The translations under genes and the position numbers were made by a program. A stretch of 64,000 bases of DNA from Dioscorea cayenensis subsp. rotundata (lineage: Eukaryota; Streptophyta; Magnoliopsida; Dioscoreales; Dioscoreaceae), in NCBI RefSeq assembly GCF_009730915.1, contig NC_052479.1, forward strand, positions 28,831,610-28,895,609, given 5' to 3'. The notes under the pieces are model-generated. The model searched no databases. It was not told where the DNA came from and was given only the letters and a program-made list of their open reading frames with translations. Of this stretch, positions 35,101-48,736 are shown in pieces. Numbering within the stretch: the first letter of the stretch is position 1; the number at the start of each line of letters is the position of its first letter.

Positions 35101-37960
35101 CACAATCCAATTCAACATATTTCCTGGAAGAAGGGTCTTAGCCAACAAAAAGAGTTGTGTCCATGATTTAACCCCAAAAGAATTATTCTGAATTTATCCT
35201 ATTGTCTTCAGCTGTCTGCCTTGGGTCATTTTTTATACTTGTAAAATGATTTGGCAAAAATTTAAAGAAATAGTCAGAAATGTTTCTTATACTTTATTCT
35301 TCCAATCTTTTATTGAAGTTATTGTGACTATAGGCTTGTTCTGTAAGGACAGTTGCGTGACTGACAGGCTGCATAGTAATCTGTTTTCTTACGCTTCAGT
35401 GGCTTGCTTCTTGTGTGTGTGTAGGACATCTAGGATACTATGGGTTTCATTGTGATTTCAGCAGTCACATTATCAGACAATGTTTTTCTGATTACCTTCC
35501 ATTAAGATGTGTGGCAGGATTGATTAGTCCCTCTGTTCTCTTTTAATCTCTCTATCATTTAGTGTGTGTGGAGAATGAAATGAATGGAGAGTGAGAGAGA
35601 GAAAAACAAAAAAACAGTCATTAGTGGAATTAGCATGCAGCTTTAATTTCTCAGACATGGCCATTGGATTGTAGCATCATTTTCTTTCTTTCTGGTATAT
35701 TAGTTAAAGTGGTGAAGTGATTTTTTAACTTCTTGCGATCCATTTTGGCTATTTGTTTCTCTATTTATAAATTTTTCCTTGTGCAAGGCTTCTTATAATA
35801 ATTTTTATTTAGGCATGCTATCATTTTTTCTATCTTTATTCGTTGAATTACATATAGCTATGAGCTGTTACCACAAATTAACTTAATTAAACAAGACCTT
35901 AGAGGTAGCTGCTGCATGTACAAAAGTGAACTTTATATTATAATACATTATATGAGAAAGGGAAACCCTTTGTCTTGTTAAGTATTTCAATGCCATCAGT
36001 ATATTCTTTTATTTTTTAAGATTTTTTTGGCAGTCTCTTGTATTCAAGTAGAACTTTTTCTAAGCTCAAGAAACTCTCAGATTCTTATATCTTCATATCT
36101 TTTGTATAGGAGCCTCTACTTAAGATGGAATTGAGTGATCCTGTTTTGCTTGCTGGGAATTGGTCTCAGCTATGTGCGACTTGCAAGGTGATTCTGTTAC
36201 AAGTTGGCCACTTCTTTTTTATGTTTATTTCTCACAAAAAGAATGGCAGTTCCTTATTATCTTCTATTTGAATATTTCTAATTAAGCCGTTTTTCAAAAT
36301 GTAATACTAGATTGTAAGGCCTCAACGTTCAAAGCATTGTTCAACTTGTGACCGCTGTGTTGAGCAGTTTGATCATCACTGCCCATGGGTGTCAAATTGT
36401 ATTGGCAAGGTGCTTTAAGTCTCATGACTTTAGCCTTCCCTTTTTATTCTTTCATATTATACTTTTTCATCATTGTATTCATAATACAATAATTTGTGAT
36501 TGCAGAGAAACAAATGGGACTTCTTTTTGTTTCTCCTCTTAGAATTCTCAGCAATGGTGATTACTGGTGCTGTGACTATTTCAAGTATGTATTTACTAAT
36601 TTCCCCCATTAAATAAGTTACTTGGCTGCATGTTTTTCTTCCATTTTTATGAGGAAGCCAAATGCATATTATAGGAATCACATCTGATCCAACTGCTCCA
36701 AGTTCGTTCCGTGCACGGATAAATCATGTCCTTACTCATCACCCTGGCGCCATATCATTTCTGATAATGGATTTCATGCTTTTCTTCGGAGTTGCAGTGT
36801 TGACTGCTGTCCAAGCATCACAGGTATGCAGTAAAACATTTTAACAATATCTTTATCAAAGGAATGCCGCACTTAGTAATAAAGAATCCATATGTGTTTT
36901 GAGGCTTGATGAAGTTTTCCAAGCTTTCATATTATCCATATATGACTATATTTCTTGAGCTGGCCATTGCGTGGCACTGGGATTAAGTTTAACTAACCTG
37001 CACTTAGATTCAAGAGCAAAGTTGCGTAACTCTGCCCATGAAGTACAAACACTATTGACCCAAGAATATCTTTACTCCAAAACAAAATTTTCAAATATTT
37101 ATATAACTTACTACTAGTTCACAAGGGGGGATGTGGCTAAAGTGGGGAAGTCCAAATTTCCTTCAGAATGTATGGGAAGTGAAACTACACTCACAATTCC
37201 GGTTTTTCTCTTGGTGGAAGTGAGGTGTTCTGAAATAGCCTTTTTTATATATTCTAGTGCAAAATTAGGAAAATGGTGAACTTGAGGGAGTCGTCACTTC
37301 CCCACTTCGTGGTGAAAGAACATCCAAAGTACGGAAAGGCCACATCACTTCTACCCTCACTTGGCTTGATGCCTACTTGGTTTACTCTTTTTATAGGTTC
37401 AGATCATGGCCATCAAACTACTCTGTGTGAGAGTGCCTTCATATTGATAATAAGACGGAGATATAATTGTTATGTTATTGCTTTATGATGCTTCTGATTT
37501 ATTGTGTTTTTCTTTAACATGAATGTTTTTGCTGCAGATTGCTCGGAACATAACTACAAATGAGATGGCAAATGCTATGCGCTACACATATCTCAGAGGC
37601 CCCGGTGGTCGGTTTAGAAACCCATACGATCACGGTGTACGCAAGAACTGCACAGACTTCTTCATTAAGGGCTATAGCGAAGACATTGAGCGACCAGAAG
37701 AACCATCGTCTGCTGAAGAAATAGGAATGCTGCCGATAACCAGAAATACGAATCTGCACAATGGTGAGTGCCACAATCATCACTCCAATGGGAGTACCCA
37801 TGTTTGCAGTGCCGCGGAGCCGAAGAATTCCAAATCTCATATAAATTCTTCGCACAACAACCATAACAATGATAAGACTGAAAAGGTACCTCTTGGCCTA
37901 GGATTCGGCTTGGGAAGAAACAATGTTCGGCACAATGCGCGCTCAATTCTGGCCTCATGA
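29147..37960 (+). CDS. PAT24: Ankyrin-repeat DHHC protein S-acyltransferase TIP1/PAT24, 13 exons
   Basis: TIP1/PAT24 attaches palmitate to cysteines of target proteins; in Arabidopsis it controls root-hair and tip growth. Exons: 29147-29377, 30024-30164, 31478-31590, 31828-31907, 32006-32169, 32974-33112, 33220-33319, 34750-34807, 36110-36187, 36311-36409, 36506-36584, 36675-36823, 37538-37960; 617 aa, close to the Arabidopsis protein. Five or so ankyrin repeats occupy roughly residues 25-240 ([57 protein letters not shown]). Two membrane spans follow ([17 protein letters not shown] and [18 protein letters not shown]), then the cysteine-rich domain with DHHC in [18 protein letters not shown], then two more spans. 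The C-terminal tail is His/Asn-rich. All exons join in frame; no lesion is seen. Confidence 0.96.
30740..31300. repeat. Possible decayed transposon sequence in PAT24 intron 2
   Basis: The intron holds repeated GCTTGAGTT, GAGCTGA and AGCTCAAG words in alternating orientation, for example GGCTTGAGTTCAATTTGAAT, AAAGCTCAAGTCAAAT and TTTGAGCTGAACACAGGCT. This is the style of old plant repeats. No termini or target-site duplication can be defined, so this is only a suggestion. Confidence 0.3.
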
Positions 37961-39152
37961 TTATATTTTTGATTTATCCATTTAGCGGATTATAATCTTC
38001 GTCTTTCAAGCCGGTGAAATGTGTTTATACAGCTTTTTTTTGGTCTATTGTACTGTGGCTTCATGTTATTCTAAGATTCAGATGTCTTCTGTTTGTTGTA
38101 TGTCTTGTAAGAAATGTTCAGTTGCAATTCATCAGTGTTTGAGAGTACTGTTTCTTTTTTCAGAAATTTAAAGAATGATGTGATTTGTAGGAATTTATTG
38201 GATCTCAAAATTTCTCCAGAAATTGTATGTTTGGCGCATTTTTTTTTTTTGTAGGTGTCTAAAATTATTTTTATTTTTTAAGCAAAATTCTCTTTATTTT
38301 AATTGTACAAACCCTTTGATTCAGAAGTGTAAACAGTAATGATATTTTTATTAAATAGATTTTCTGAATAATGTAGATATCAAATTGGTATTTTTGTCAG
38401 TATTTACGTTATTCTTTCTTGTTGGGTTTTTTTAAATTAATTTTTTTTATTAATTAAATTTTAAATTTAAATCCTTAATTGTAAATAGTAAATCAAAAAT
38501 TATTTTTTTTTGAATTTAAAATTTTAAAAATTTAGAGTTTAGTATTTATTATTTAGGGTTTAAATTTTTAAAATTTTAGATTTAAGATTCTATAGCATTT
38601 AGGATTAAAATTTTAAATATTATTTTATATTTTCTTTTATAAATTTAGAGATTTTTAAAGTTTGAATTTGACGTTTATATAAAAAATCCCTTGACAAAAA
38701 TAAAGATAAAAAAAAATTAATAATAATAAAAGCACAAGATGGACCGGAAAAAAAAACTTATTAAAAAAAAAAATAGAGCAGCAAAAAGAAATTTCAGAAC
38801 AACCCTGGCTATAATTAATCAATGAATATCACACTGAAAAAGAAAAGCATAACATTGTGCCAGTGTATTTATATGGTTTACTGAATATTTATGAAGATCG
38901 AATAAACAGAAATCCATCCTACAAAGAAAATATAACAACATGCAAGCATTCCACAACCTACATCTCTCTTTGAGAGAGTATATGTTTCAGTTCAGACCAG
39001 GAACAATTCAGATAGTTTCTTTCATACAGACAACAGTACAAACAATGCTGCAGCCTTTTGAAGAAAAATGCAGCTTGCAAGCATGCCCTAGTTAGCAACT
39101 TCTTAACATGGAAGGCGAAAGATTAATAAGACAGATATAAGATCGTCTTCCG
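37961..39152. other. Tail-to-tail spacer between PAT24 and TOPLESS
   Basis: The two genes converge here with about 1.2 kb between stop codons. The edges are their 3' UTRs. The centre (38,230-38,770) is AT-rich with short repeats of TTTAAAATTT and TTTAGGGTTTAAAT type. No gene is seen. Confidence 0.6.
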
Positions 39153-42100
39153 TCACCTCTGCTGTTGATCTGAACCTGAGGCTCCGGCGGGAGGTGCTGA
39201 GGACATGCTGCATGCAGACCCGTTTTCGGTGGGTGGTACAACTCCCCATTTGCCTTCGGATTCTAGAGGCTCCAATACATGGACACCGCCGTCTGTCAGT
39301 CCTAATGCAAATTGGTTTGGTTCCGATGGATGAGCAGCGATGACGAGTGGATGCACTGTCGAACTGGAAACAAAGAAAGAAAAACAAACACACAATGCAG
39401 CAGTGTTTCATTGTTTAGATCAAAATTCAATGTGTAGAAATATGATCAACAGGAAAGAAACATGAGAGGAATTCATGTTTTGAGAATTCTGATTTTAGAA
39501 GATGGTATTTACCTGATATTAGCCGGAAGATATGCAGTAGGATTGATCCGACAGCGTAGTTTAAGGTTGGCAGCACTAAATACATAGACAGTAGCATCGA
39601 GAAAGCTGACATAAATCAACTGACTGTCACATGAGAATGTGGCATGGGAAATAGGCGCCGAAGATTCACGAGGCATCCACTGTAAGATATGAACACAGTT
39701 TTAAAAATTGGTGGTGAATGATACCATGATCTATACAAAAAATTTACTAGTAAACACCTACTTGCTTTACACACTCCAGCTTGTTAGTGTCATATAGAGC
39801 AATCTGTGTCTCGTGGACAGCTAGGAAGTGTATCTGATCCTGATGAAACTGGACACGGGTATCCGAAACTACATTTGGATTGCGGCCAGGTGGAATTTGC
39901 AGAAATTTACTTCTTAACTTCTCCCACCCATCAGTCCCCCACACACATATCTGCAACAGAAAACATCATTCCAATGTGGTTTTGGAGATGAGATGGATAT
40001 AATATAAGGAAAATATTCCATTAAAAAAGATCACAAATTAAAGAAATAATAAGAATAAGTCATGAGGACCACTAGTTAACCTGAGCATCAGCTCCAGATG
40101 AAACCAACACATTCAGCGTGTTTGAGAAGGCAAGACCAGTGATTCTTTTTGTGTGGCCCCTAAGTTTACTCTTGACCTGCGACAAGATAAACAAATAACT
40201 TAAAATGTTGGTCTTTTGGTGACCAATCACACAAATACTTCCGTAGTCACATACCTCATCTACTCGAACATTATAAATTTGGATCGTCGAGTCATCCATT
40301 CCAATAGCTATTATATTATTATCCTGAGGATGAAATGCAAGAAATGTTGCCGCCGGTGGCGGAGGCATGAATGTTGTCATGGTCTGCATTTATCAGAATA
40401 TTATTAAAATGGTTACAATTTTGAGAATATGAAATGATCTGACTGGAAAAAGAAATGCCTTCAAGAGTTGTCAAAGGAGAACCTTAAAAGTCATCATGTT
40501 AAAGAGAGAAATTTTTCCACCAGATGCAGACATGACGTAAGAGTCATTCTTCGACAAAGCAAAGCAAGGAACTGCTTCCTCAGGATTTATGTCAGTTATT
40601 TCATTGGTCATTATTATACCACTTGAAGGTTGCCATAATTGAGGAACAACACTTGCTGTTGCCTGTGAAACAAATAACTCATACTTAAATTTTGGCTAGT
40701 ACTTGCAAAATAAGCTTAGTGCAGTCTATACAATGATATTCCCACCTTTCCACTCAGATGGCGTTCATTTCGTGGCCACTTCCATAGAAGATGTGTAGCA
40801 TTGGATGCCAAGGCCAAGATGGCAATTCCAGAATTTGTATAAATTAGCCTCGATATCTGCACACACAGGAGCAAATCTCAATCAAATTAAGGCATTCTAT
40901 TATCACCTTTCATCTCAGTAAACTGGGACATTACTGACTAAGATTGATTAGTAGTATTCTGACTTTTCCATTACCTCGGTTCAAACTTAAAACATCAAAA
41001 TCAGACATTAATATACATCCACTTTATTACACCATGTTCAGTCAACGAAAATTGTTAGCAATTCAAAAAAATAAAATTATCAATGTTACTAAGGTTTTAA
41101 AAAAAACATAAGCATATTGCTATAAATGGATGGAACCCATGTCATGTTAGTTTTTATGATAGTTCTACAAAACAACCTTTAGCATAATTCAAGGTATTGG
41201 AACATAAAATTCTTGTAGAGCTATGTATTAGCAAATGAGGAAAATATTTATGCAAACATGTTTAAATCCTGCTTAAGATTTGTCCCAGTAGTTACAAGCT
41301 GGAAGCAACAAGCTCCTTCAGATACCCCTCTCTTAAAAGGTAGGCCATAATTACAATTAGAATCACAGTTCAAATTAAGGGGAAGAAAAACCGAACACAA
41401 ATAAATTCAAAACATTCTCCTATAATTTGTCCAAAAAGACAATAATTGGAACATTGTTTTAAATGGCCTACAAGCTTTGTACAACAAAAGATTCATATGT
41501 AATGTGTAGTACTATAAGAACTGGATCATAAATGATATAATCTGAGAAAAAAATATCAAGATAAGAAAGCGCGACCTTGCTTGTTTTCATGTTATCAAAG
41601 AGCCTCAAGGATCGACATTGAGCTGGTTCATTAATTTCTGTGAGCTTCCAAATTTTTGATTTCTCCATTGCTTCATCAGCTATTCGACTTTTTACATCTC
41701 CCAAGTTTCTGCTGTCTCCATCCTATAATGCACAGTCATATCTCATTCAACAAATGTGAAATTCTTTATAAAATTATTTGAATAAATAAAGGAAAGCAAG
41801 CATGGACAAATCAACCAAATAAAAGAAAAACTTGAGTTATTTGACAAACCATTCCAGTAACAACTACAGGAGGAACAACTCTATCTAGTATTCCGGAACT
41901 GGTTGCAACAGCAACAGTTGATAACGGGCTTATCACAGGCTGCATCAAACATGAGTTGTTATTTACAATACTATCCAATGGCTTTGTATTGTCAAATATT
42001 AACAGATCACAAGAGTTCCATACCTTTGCCAAATTCTCTGAAACACTTCTAGAGGCGTCAAAAGAACGGCTTTCAAGAGTCCTCAGCAACCTAATCCCAT

Positions 42101-45100
42101 CAGAATTTGCTAAGATTTTAATCCCATTATCAACTGTAGAAACAGCAAGCAATGTACCCTCCTTGTTGAAGCGTATTCGTGGACTTGCCTAAAAATTAAA
42201 GTTAGAGCACGCAAAAGATGTTTCCTTTATTAATTCTCTCATTGTTAACATAACCAATCTGGAAATCTTACTGGCAGGCCACCCTCAGCATCAATTGTTG
42301 TCAGCAAATTGGTATTATCCATATCCCAGAATTTTATCAAACCCTCATCACCAGCAGCCAAAAACCGGTTTCTAGTGGTATCAAATTGCACGACACCCAT
42401 TGATCGTTTACGAAATCCTTGATATGTTCTTTTTACCGCACCTTCACTTTCATTCCATTCCACAATGGAAGATTCTCCATCCTTGCTGGTCCCACAGGAA
42501 AAGAGCCTACAAAGAACAAAGTTTTACTTTATATATCATAGGAAATAGGAAATGTAAACTAAATTAAGGATGAGTAATACAAAAATTAAGCAGTAGATAA
42601 AACTAACCTAGATCCATCAGCACTATAAGCCATTGTAGTGCACCAGTGACCCGGGGCATCATAATCAATTCTGGATCCCACATTATCATACAACCATGCC
42701 TTTATCTTTCCATCCAACGCAGTTGAAAAGATGAACTGAATGATCAAGTATAAGTATTATGAAGGTGCAAATAAGCAAAGACAAAAGACTGCATGCTTGT
42801 TAACATGCAAAGGATCATCAAGAGAGATATACGCAGTCTCAAATAGTCAGATGGAAGGTCACCTGGATATTCTCCTTGTAATGGGGACAAACTGAATAAA
42901 CAGGTGCGTCATGACCTTCAAAAGTATATTGTTTGGTGCCACTACTTGCATCCCACACCTACATTACATGGTCAAAAAATAAATATTTACCCGAATATAT
43001 AGACACCACCACCTAAATTAAGATCCAACCTTAATCATCTTGTCATCTCCACAGGTGATTACACACAGTTGTTTATTGGGATGAGAGAATGCCAGATCAT
43101 TAACACCACCAACATGAGCATCAATCTACAAAACCAATAACCATGTCATATAATAATAATTAGCACATATTAACTGCAGAAATTCTACTCTTCCCATTAC
43201 TTATACCTGCAAATGCTGCCTAACATCATCACCACCATGATAAGAATATAATTGCACAATATGCTTGGAGTATGCAACACCTACAAAAAGCAACAATTGT
43301 TTCAAATTGTTTTTAGTGTTCTATTGGAAATAATTCAATTTATCATATAAATTTCCAGTTAGATTACTTACCAAACAAGGAACCATCCGGACTCCACAGT
43401 ATACGGTTAACTGAAACACCAGGATCTTTAACTAGAGCGGCCTGAGTGGTAAAGAATCCGATTTCAGATTAGAAAGAATGTTTAAGATTTAATGCACTGG
43501 AGCAGCATGTCAAATGATACAACTAGATGAAATACCATTGACGATACCTGCAGGGACACAGGACATGTTCCAAATTCCCAAAGCTTGAAATTCTTCAAGA
43601 CTAATCTCTCCCTCAGTCCAACATCCCATAATCCAATATCACCAGCATTTGTACCAACTAAAAAATAGGAGGACCAAAGTCAAGCAGTGCAATTCCAAAA
43701 AACGCTTGCTTCTTGAATTTAAGTATATCTTCTTTCAAGCAAACAGTTAACAACCAAAATCAATATGAACAAACGAGCAATTCTGAGAAGTTCACCAAGG
43801 AGAATAGTTTGTTGAATGGGATGAAAATCCATGCTCATCGGTGCTGATCCCTGGATAAGTGCTCTAGCAACAGTCTTTGGTAGGTCATCTGGAGTGACCA
43901 TAGCTTGACTGTGGCTTTGAGGATAGGTAACTGGAAGAATATTTACTTGCATATTTACCTGCATGAAGAAGTTGAGTATCAGGAATACCATATCGGAAAC
44001 TTGTAACATTCAAACAAGCAAAAAAATTGGTTAATAGCCTGAAATAGCATAGAGATGGCTCCCTCTATAGTGTAGAGGTGCACAACATACCTCATCAGGT
44101 CTTGTTCTTTTGGATACATGATCAGACTCAGCTGATGGGTAATCTATCGAAGGGTTACTAGTTGGGGGAGTCCTAGGATGCTTCAAAATTGCAACTACAC
44201 TCAAAACAAGTCAAGTAAACAAACAGAATTAGTGAACAGTATAAGAAATGTGCAAACTAAATTGGTGAAACCACAACTACATTTCCCACATATAATGAAG
44301 AATTTGAACACATTACCAGGATTTGTAGGAGCAGTGAGTCCAATAGCTCCACCAGACACTGATGGGTGTGCTACAGCTGGTGGGTTAGACATCCAACTAG
44401 CGAGTGGAGTAGGAACTGGTGCTTGTGCAGGTTGAAAAGGCTGAAAGTATCATACAAAGCTCAACCAAATATTCCAAAGACAGTAGTTGGAATAAAACGA
44501 ATAAAGAAAGAAAGAAAGTTCCTTAGTTACCCCATGGGCGCCCAATGGAGGGAAACCTCCTGATTTGGGTATGGATCCAATTAATGGATTATTTGCTGGT
44601 GAGGGGGTGTGTGGACCATTTGGTTGTCCACATGAATGATCAACAAAAAGGGTTTTTATGTCAGGGTTCGGCCTCGGGTTTTTACAAAGTTGGTGCTGCC
44701 AGTTCAAGCTGCCAGACATGTAATGATGATATTAATTCTCAGAGCATCATGCTCGTAAATGATATATTAAAACACTCATTAAAAAATAAAGCAAAATAGG
44801 ATGCTCAAATCAAAATGCAAGCACCAATCATGACTACTTTTGCATGCATCAACACAGCCAATGGATATGGCAGACATGAAAATGGAAATCAGTTCTACCA
44901 TTTTTGGTGAAAAATCTGCATAAAGACTTTTGACAAGACATCGCTTTCTTTTTAGTTTTCAGTTTTTTTCTTTCTTTTTGACACATAGCTAAAGAATCTT
45001 TTAATAAAGTACGGATGAACTTATAATTAGACTCATTTTATCTAGAACAACCATGAATGCAAGAATGAATTATTATTTTAAAAATGTAGCACATATAGGT

Positions 45101-46324
45101 CTTACTGGTCCAGAGAAGTATTTAAATAAGAAATTTAACACACGAGTCTTACCATAGACAGTTGCCCAATTAAGATGACATAAATAAAAAAGGTCAACCA
45201 CAAAGTTATGTTTCTAAAGAGAACGGCATGGACATTTTCTAGTAAGTGCCAACCTTTCTCATAAAACCTATTTCTAATAGCTAAGCGATCTTTTGTCGTT
45301 GCTCCCACTGACATGTCAGTTAAAGCCTAAAAGAGATAAACATCCTAATTTACTTGACCTTTAGTGATTTCTGTTGTGGAAAAAAAAACATTCAAATGGT
45401 AAAATATATACTAAACCAGCAGGATACAAAAACAAATTTGAACATAAAATAGCAATAGTAAGGAAAATAACTTGTTACCTTTGATTGATAAGAGTGCGTA
45501 ACCTTGAATTCTTCAGACTGGGAAACAGCAACTTGTCACGGAACAAAGGATTTGCTTCAATTAGCTTCTTAAGCTCAACCAGCATAATTGCTCTTGCTGA
45601 TTTTGTATCACCATATTTTGAGAGCTGCTCATTTTCTCTGGATAGAAAAAGTACACCAAATCAGTCATTGTCTACCAATCTTCATTAAGAAAGAGAGAGA
45701 GAAAACAGAAGTTGGGGTTAAACCAAACCTGAAATTCTCTAATGTCAAAAGCTGTGTAATTTCTTTAAAAAGCTCTTCATTAAATGTAGAAAAGACTTTC
45801 AAATCCTTCACGAGCACATCAACGGCCTTTGCACGGTCACGCCTATGAAGAGTTACTCTCACATTAACATTGAATTCTTGAACACACTAAATAACAAAAA
45901 CCAAGACCTGTCGACATCTAAGTGAGATATCAAAAATTCAAAGTCTTGCAACTCACTTGTCCAATGCCTCAAGATACTTCTGCTTCCGAATCTCAAAGAA
46001 AATTTTCATGGAATACCGATTATCATCCACCTTGGTGAAGCCAGAGAGGTACCGCTCAACCTCATCCCAGTTCCCATTGTGCACCTCATCCTCAAAATAC
46101 TTCATATTGAAGTAAAACCCAGACTCCTGCTCAAGTCTACAAAAATTCCCAAAATGGCAAAAAGACATACAATTAATCACTTCAAAACCCTAAGAATACC
46201 ACGAAATCAAGCCAAAGGCAACGATTTCCCAAAGAAACCCTCACTTGTGAACAGTCTCCTTGAACTTCTCCTCATCTAGAAACTGCAATATAAGAAACAC
46301 CAGCTCCCTGCTAAGAGACGACAT
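39153..46324 (-). CDS. TPL: TOPLESS/TPR1-type transcriptional co-repressor, 25 exons
   Basis: TOPLESS proteins are recruited by EAR-motif repressors (such as Aux/IAA and JAZ-NINJA) and bring histone deacetylases to promoters. Minus-strand exons: 46245-46324, 45957-46136, 45729-45842, 45479-45637, 44531-44708, 44317-44440, 44091-44194, 43796-43958, 43548-43657, 43372-43441, 43207-43280, 43030-43125, 42863-42958, 42608-42735, 42272-42506, 42024-42188, 41850-41939, 41576-41722, 40746-40856, 40483-40662, 40255-40383, 40081-40176, 39762-39950, 39513-39679, 39153-39363. They join to exactly 1131 aa, the length of Arabidopsis TPL. Domains: LisH and CTLH with the EAR-binding groove (MSSLSRELVFLILQFLDEEK), a Pro-rich linker (GGFPPLGAHGPFQPAQAPVP, KHPRTPPTSNPSIDYPSA), then two WD40 propellers (about 350-1100). 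The linker matches the TPL/TPR1 rather than the TPR2/TPR3 branch. No lesion found. Confidence 0.97.
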
Positions 46325-46741
46325 CCTCACGCCTCCGTCCTTCACCCAAATCCCTGTACCCAATACTCAAATCATCAAAAAAATACCCAAAAATTCAACC
46401 TCTTTCATCCTAAACAGTGTCTCAGATCAGGAAAAACTCTAAAAACATAGAATTCAACTCATCAATGCCAAATAATCCAGCTCCCTTTCCTATCCTAAGA
46501 TCGGAACTTAGGGGCCTAAAAAATAGGGCAAAAAACCCCAAGATTTACATAAAAAAACAGCAAAATCTTTGAGGAAAATCAAGGCAGATCACCTCCGGCG
46601 AGAAGCGAGGCCACCGAGCGATAGATCGGAGATCGAAAACCGCGATTCCTGCGCTAATTTAATCGGAAAAAAAAAGAAGCAAAATGAGAAGAAATATCGG
46701 ATTTGGGACGCAGCGATGGAGGATTTATTGGAAAGAGGGGT

Positions 46742-46871
46742 GATAAGTGCATCCTCCTTTTTGATAAGTTAATCTACTTATCACTGTGATAACTCATTGC
46801 TCTTATAGCGGTGCTGGTGATAAGTTATCTATCCAATGGAAGCCGGCTCCCTTTTCCATCTCGATCTTATC
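46742..46871. promoter_or_regulatory. Cluster of GATAAG/CTTATC (I-box, GATA) motifs upstream of TOPLESS
   Basis: Five perfect GATAAG or CTTATC hexamers occur within 130 bp: 46742, 46763, 46777 (reverse), 46819 and 46866 (reverse). They lie about 420-550 bp upstream of the start codon, near the likely promoter. GATA and MYB-related factors bind such motifs, often in light- and nitrogen-responsive genes. The motifs are seen directly; function is inferred. Confidence 0.4.
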
Positions 46872-48702
46872 GCGGTGGAATCCGGTTACCGGCAGCTGCC
46901 CGTCACCCGGTTTCCAAATAAGAAAGAGACTGGATCCCATGTAATGCCAAAAAGAGAAACGAAGTTAGAACGCGTTTCCTACGCGTTTCCCACATTTTTT
47001 TTTTTTACCAATTTCTATTTTTTAGAAATTTAAATTATTTCTTTTTTGGTAAAAGTTTAAAGTTGTGTAAACTTTTTATGTGAATTGACCCTGATAAAGT
47101 TGGCTAATTTTTTATTTATATTATTTAAAAATTTTATATTAATTTTTTAGAGTTTTTTTTTTGCCCGTATATCTCTGAGAATTTGTTTATATTTTTAATA
47201 AAATCAAATACTTCTTGAACAATATGAAAATATATTATTACATGATATTTTTCATACATACTCCTAAAAAACTAAACTCATTTTATTCATTACATTTAAA
47301 TCTTATAAATTTTTCTGTGGTAATTTAGTCAATGATTTTTACAAGTATGTCCAAAAAAAAAATCCAAGCTAGTTTTATTAATTGTATTTAAATAAAAATT
47401 AACATTTTATGAGTAGTTTATAAATTTAAATTTAAAATTCTATTTTTACTATTTAAAAAAATAGTATTTATATAATTTATATAATATTTTAATGGTGTGT
47501 GTGGGTGGATTAGTGTATATATAGAAACAAATCAAATTTTAAATGGAATATATTGCCTTTGTTCTTATTGAAGAGTATACACATAATTAGACAAAATATT
47601 AAAGGTATACAAACAAAAAACCTATTTTTTAAATTAGTTTATCAAATCATTCCGTACATAATATATTATAAAATTTAAGCAATTAAATGAGAAAATTAAA
47701 TAATTATATAAAAGTACATTTTCTTCTCTTTGGTGGGTCCTATTTATGTTTTTTTTTTAAACAAAAATAAATCATTGAGTCTTTTGGTCTAAAAATAGAC
47801 CTTTGATAGAAATCCAAAAAATAATTTAAAAATTATGTTTAATTAAAAGAAATGCCAAAATTTTATTATATTTATTATATTTATTGCAATTTTAGTAAGA
47901 GAATGTGAGTGTTTAATAATAAAACAAAATTAAGGAGTTTTCTTTAAGAAATCACAGAAAATCCGTAAAATACCCTGCTAAAAATTTATTACAAAAAAGG
48001 GAATCATTCTTTCTATTGATTAAAAAAATGAAAAATAATAATTTTATAAATGTATAAATATATATAATAAAACAAAATTAGGGGAGTTTTCTATAAGAAA
48101 CACAAGAAAATTACTAAAATGGTATTTATAAATTTATTACCAAAAATGACACCATTCTTTTCATGGATAATAAAAATTGCCAAAAATATTTTTGGAATTT
48201 AATACTTAACGAAAAAGAAAAAAAACTTGCGGTTTTAAACTTTTGCAAAATAAGGATAATTTTTTTTTCAATTCTATGATGTATTTTTCTAAAAATTACA
48301 AAAAGTGAAGAAAAAAATTATCAGTATTAACTTTTTTTATAAAGACAAAATCATTAATTCATATAAATAAAGAGCCGCATGTCGTAAAAAAACATAATTT
48401 AATTTATTTTCTAAGATTAAACTTGTTTAGTGGAATTTTGTGATAGGCTAAGAAACTTAAAAATATATATATATATATATATATATATTTGTGCCATTTA
48501 AGCTTGGTAATAATGTTTTTCTCTTTTTATAAATCTGAAAAATCACACTAGAACGAAAAACCTCTCCTTGTTTTTGGTAAAAAGTAAAAAACTACTATAA
48601 CTTTTTTTCCCTAAATTTTATATAATAGAGATCACCAATATTTCTTACTTGACTACATTAGTAAGAGACAGGAAATTTCCCTAGTCAATGTCAACAATAT
48701 AT

Positions 48703-48736
<34 letters not shown>

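Noticed and set aside
37130..37400. Possible inverted-repeat element in PAT24 intron 12 (GTGGGGAAGT words)
   Set aside because: Only short words match in inverted orientation; arms cannot be extended and no termini are found.
37514..37958. Minus-strand reading frames of 97-116 aa over the last PAT24 exon
   Set aside because: They are antisense to the conserved C-terminal exon of PAT24 with no recognisable domain.
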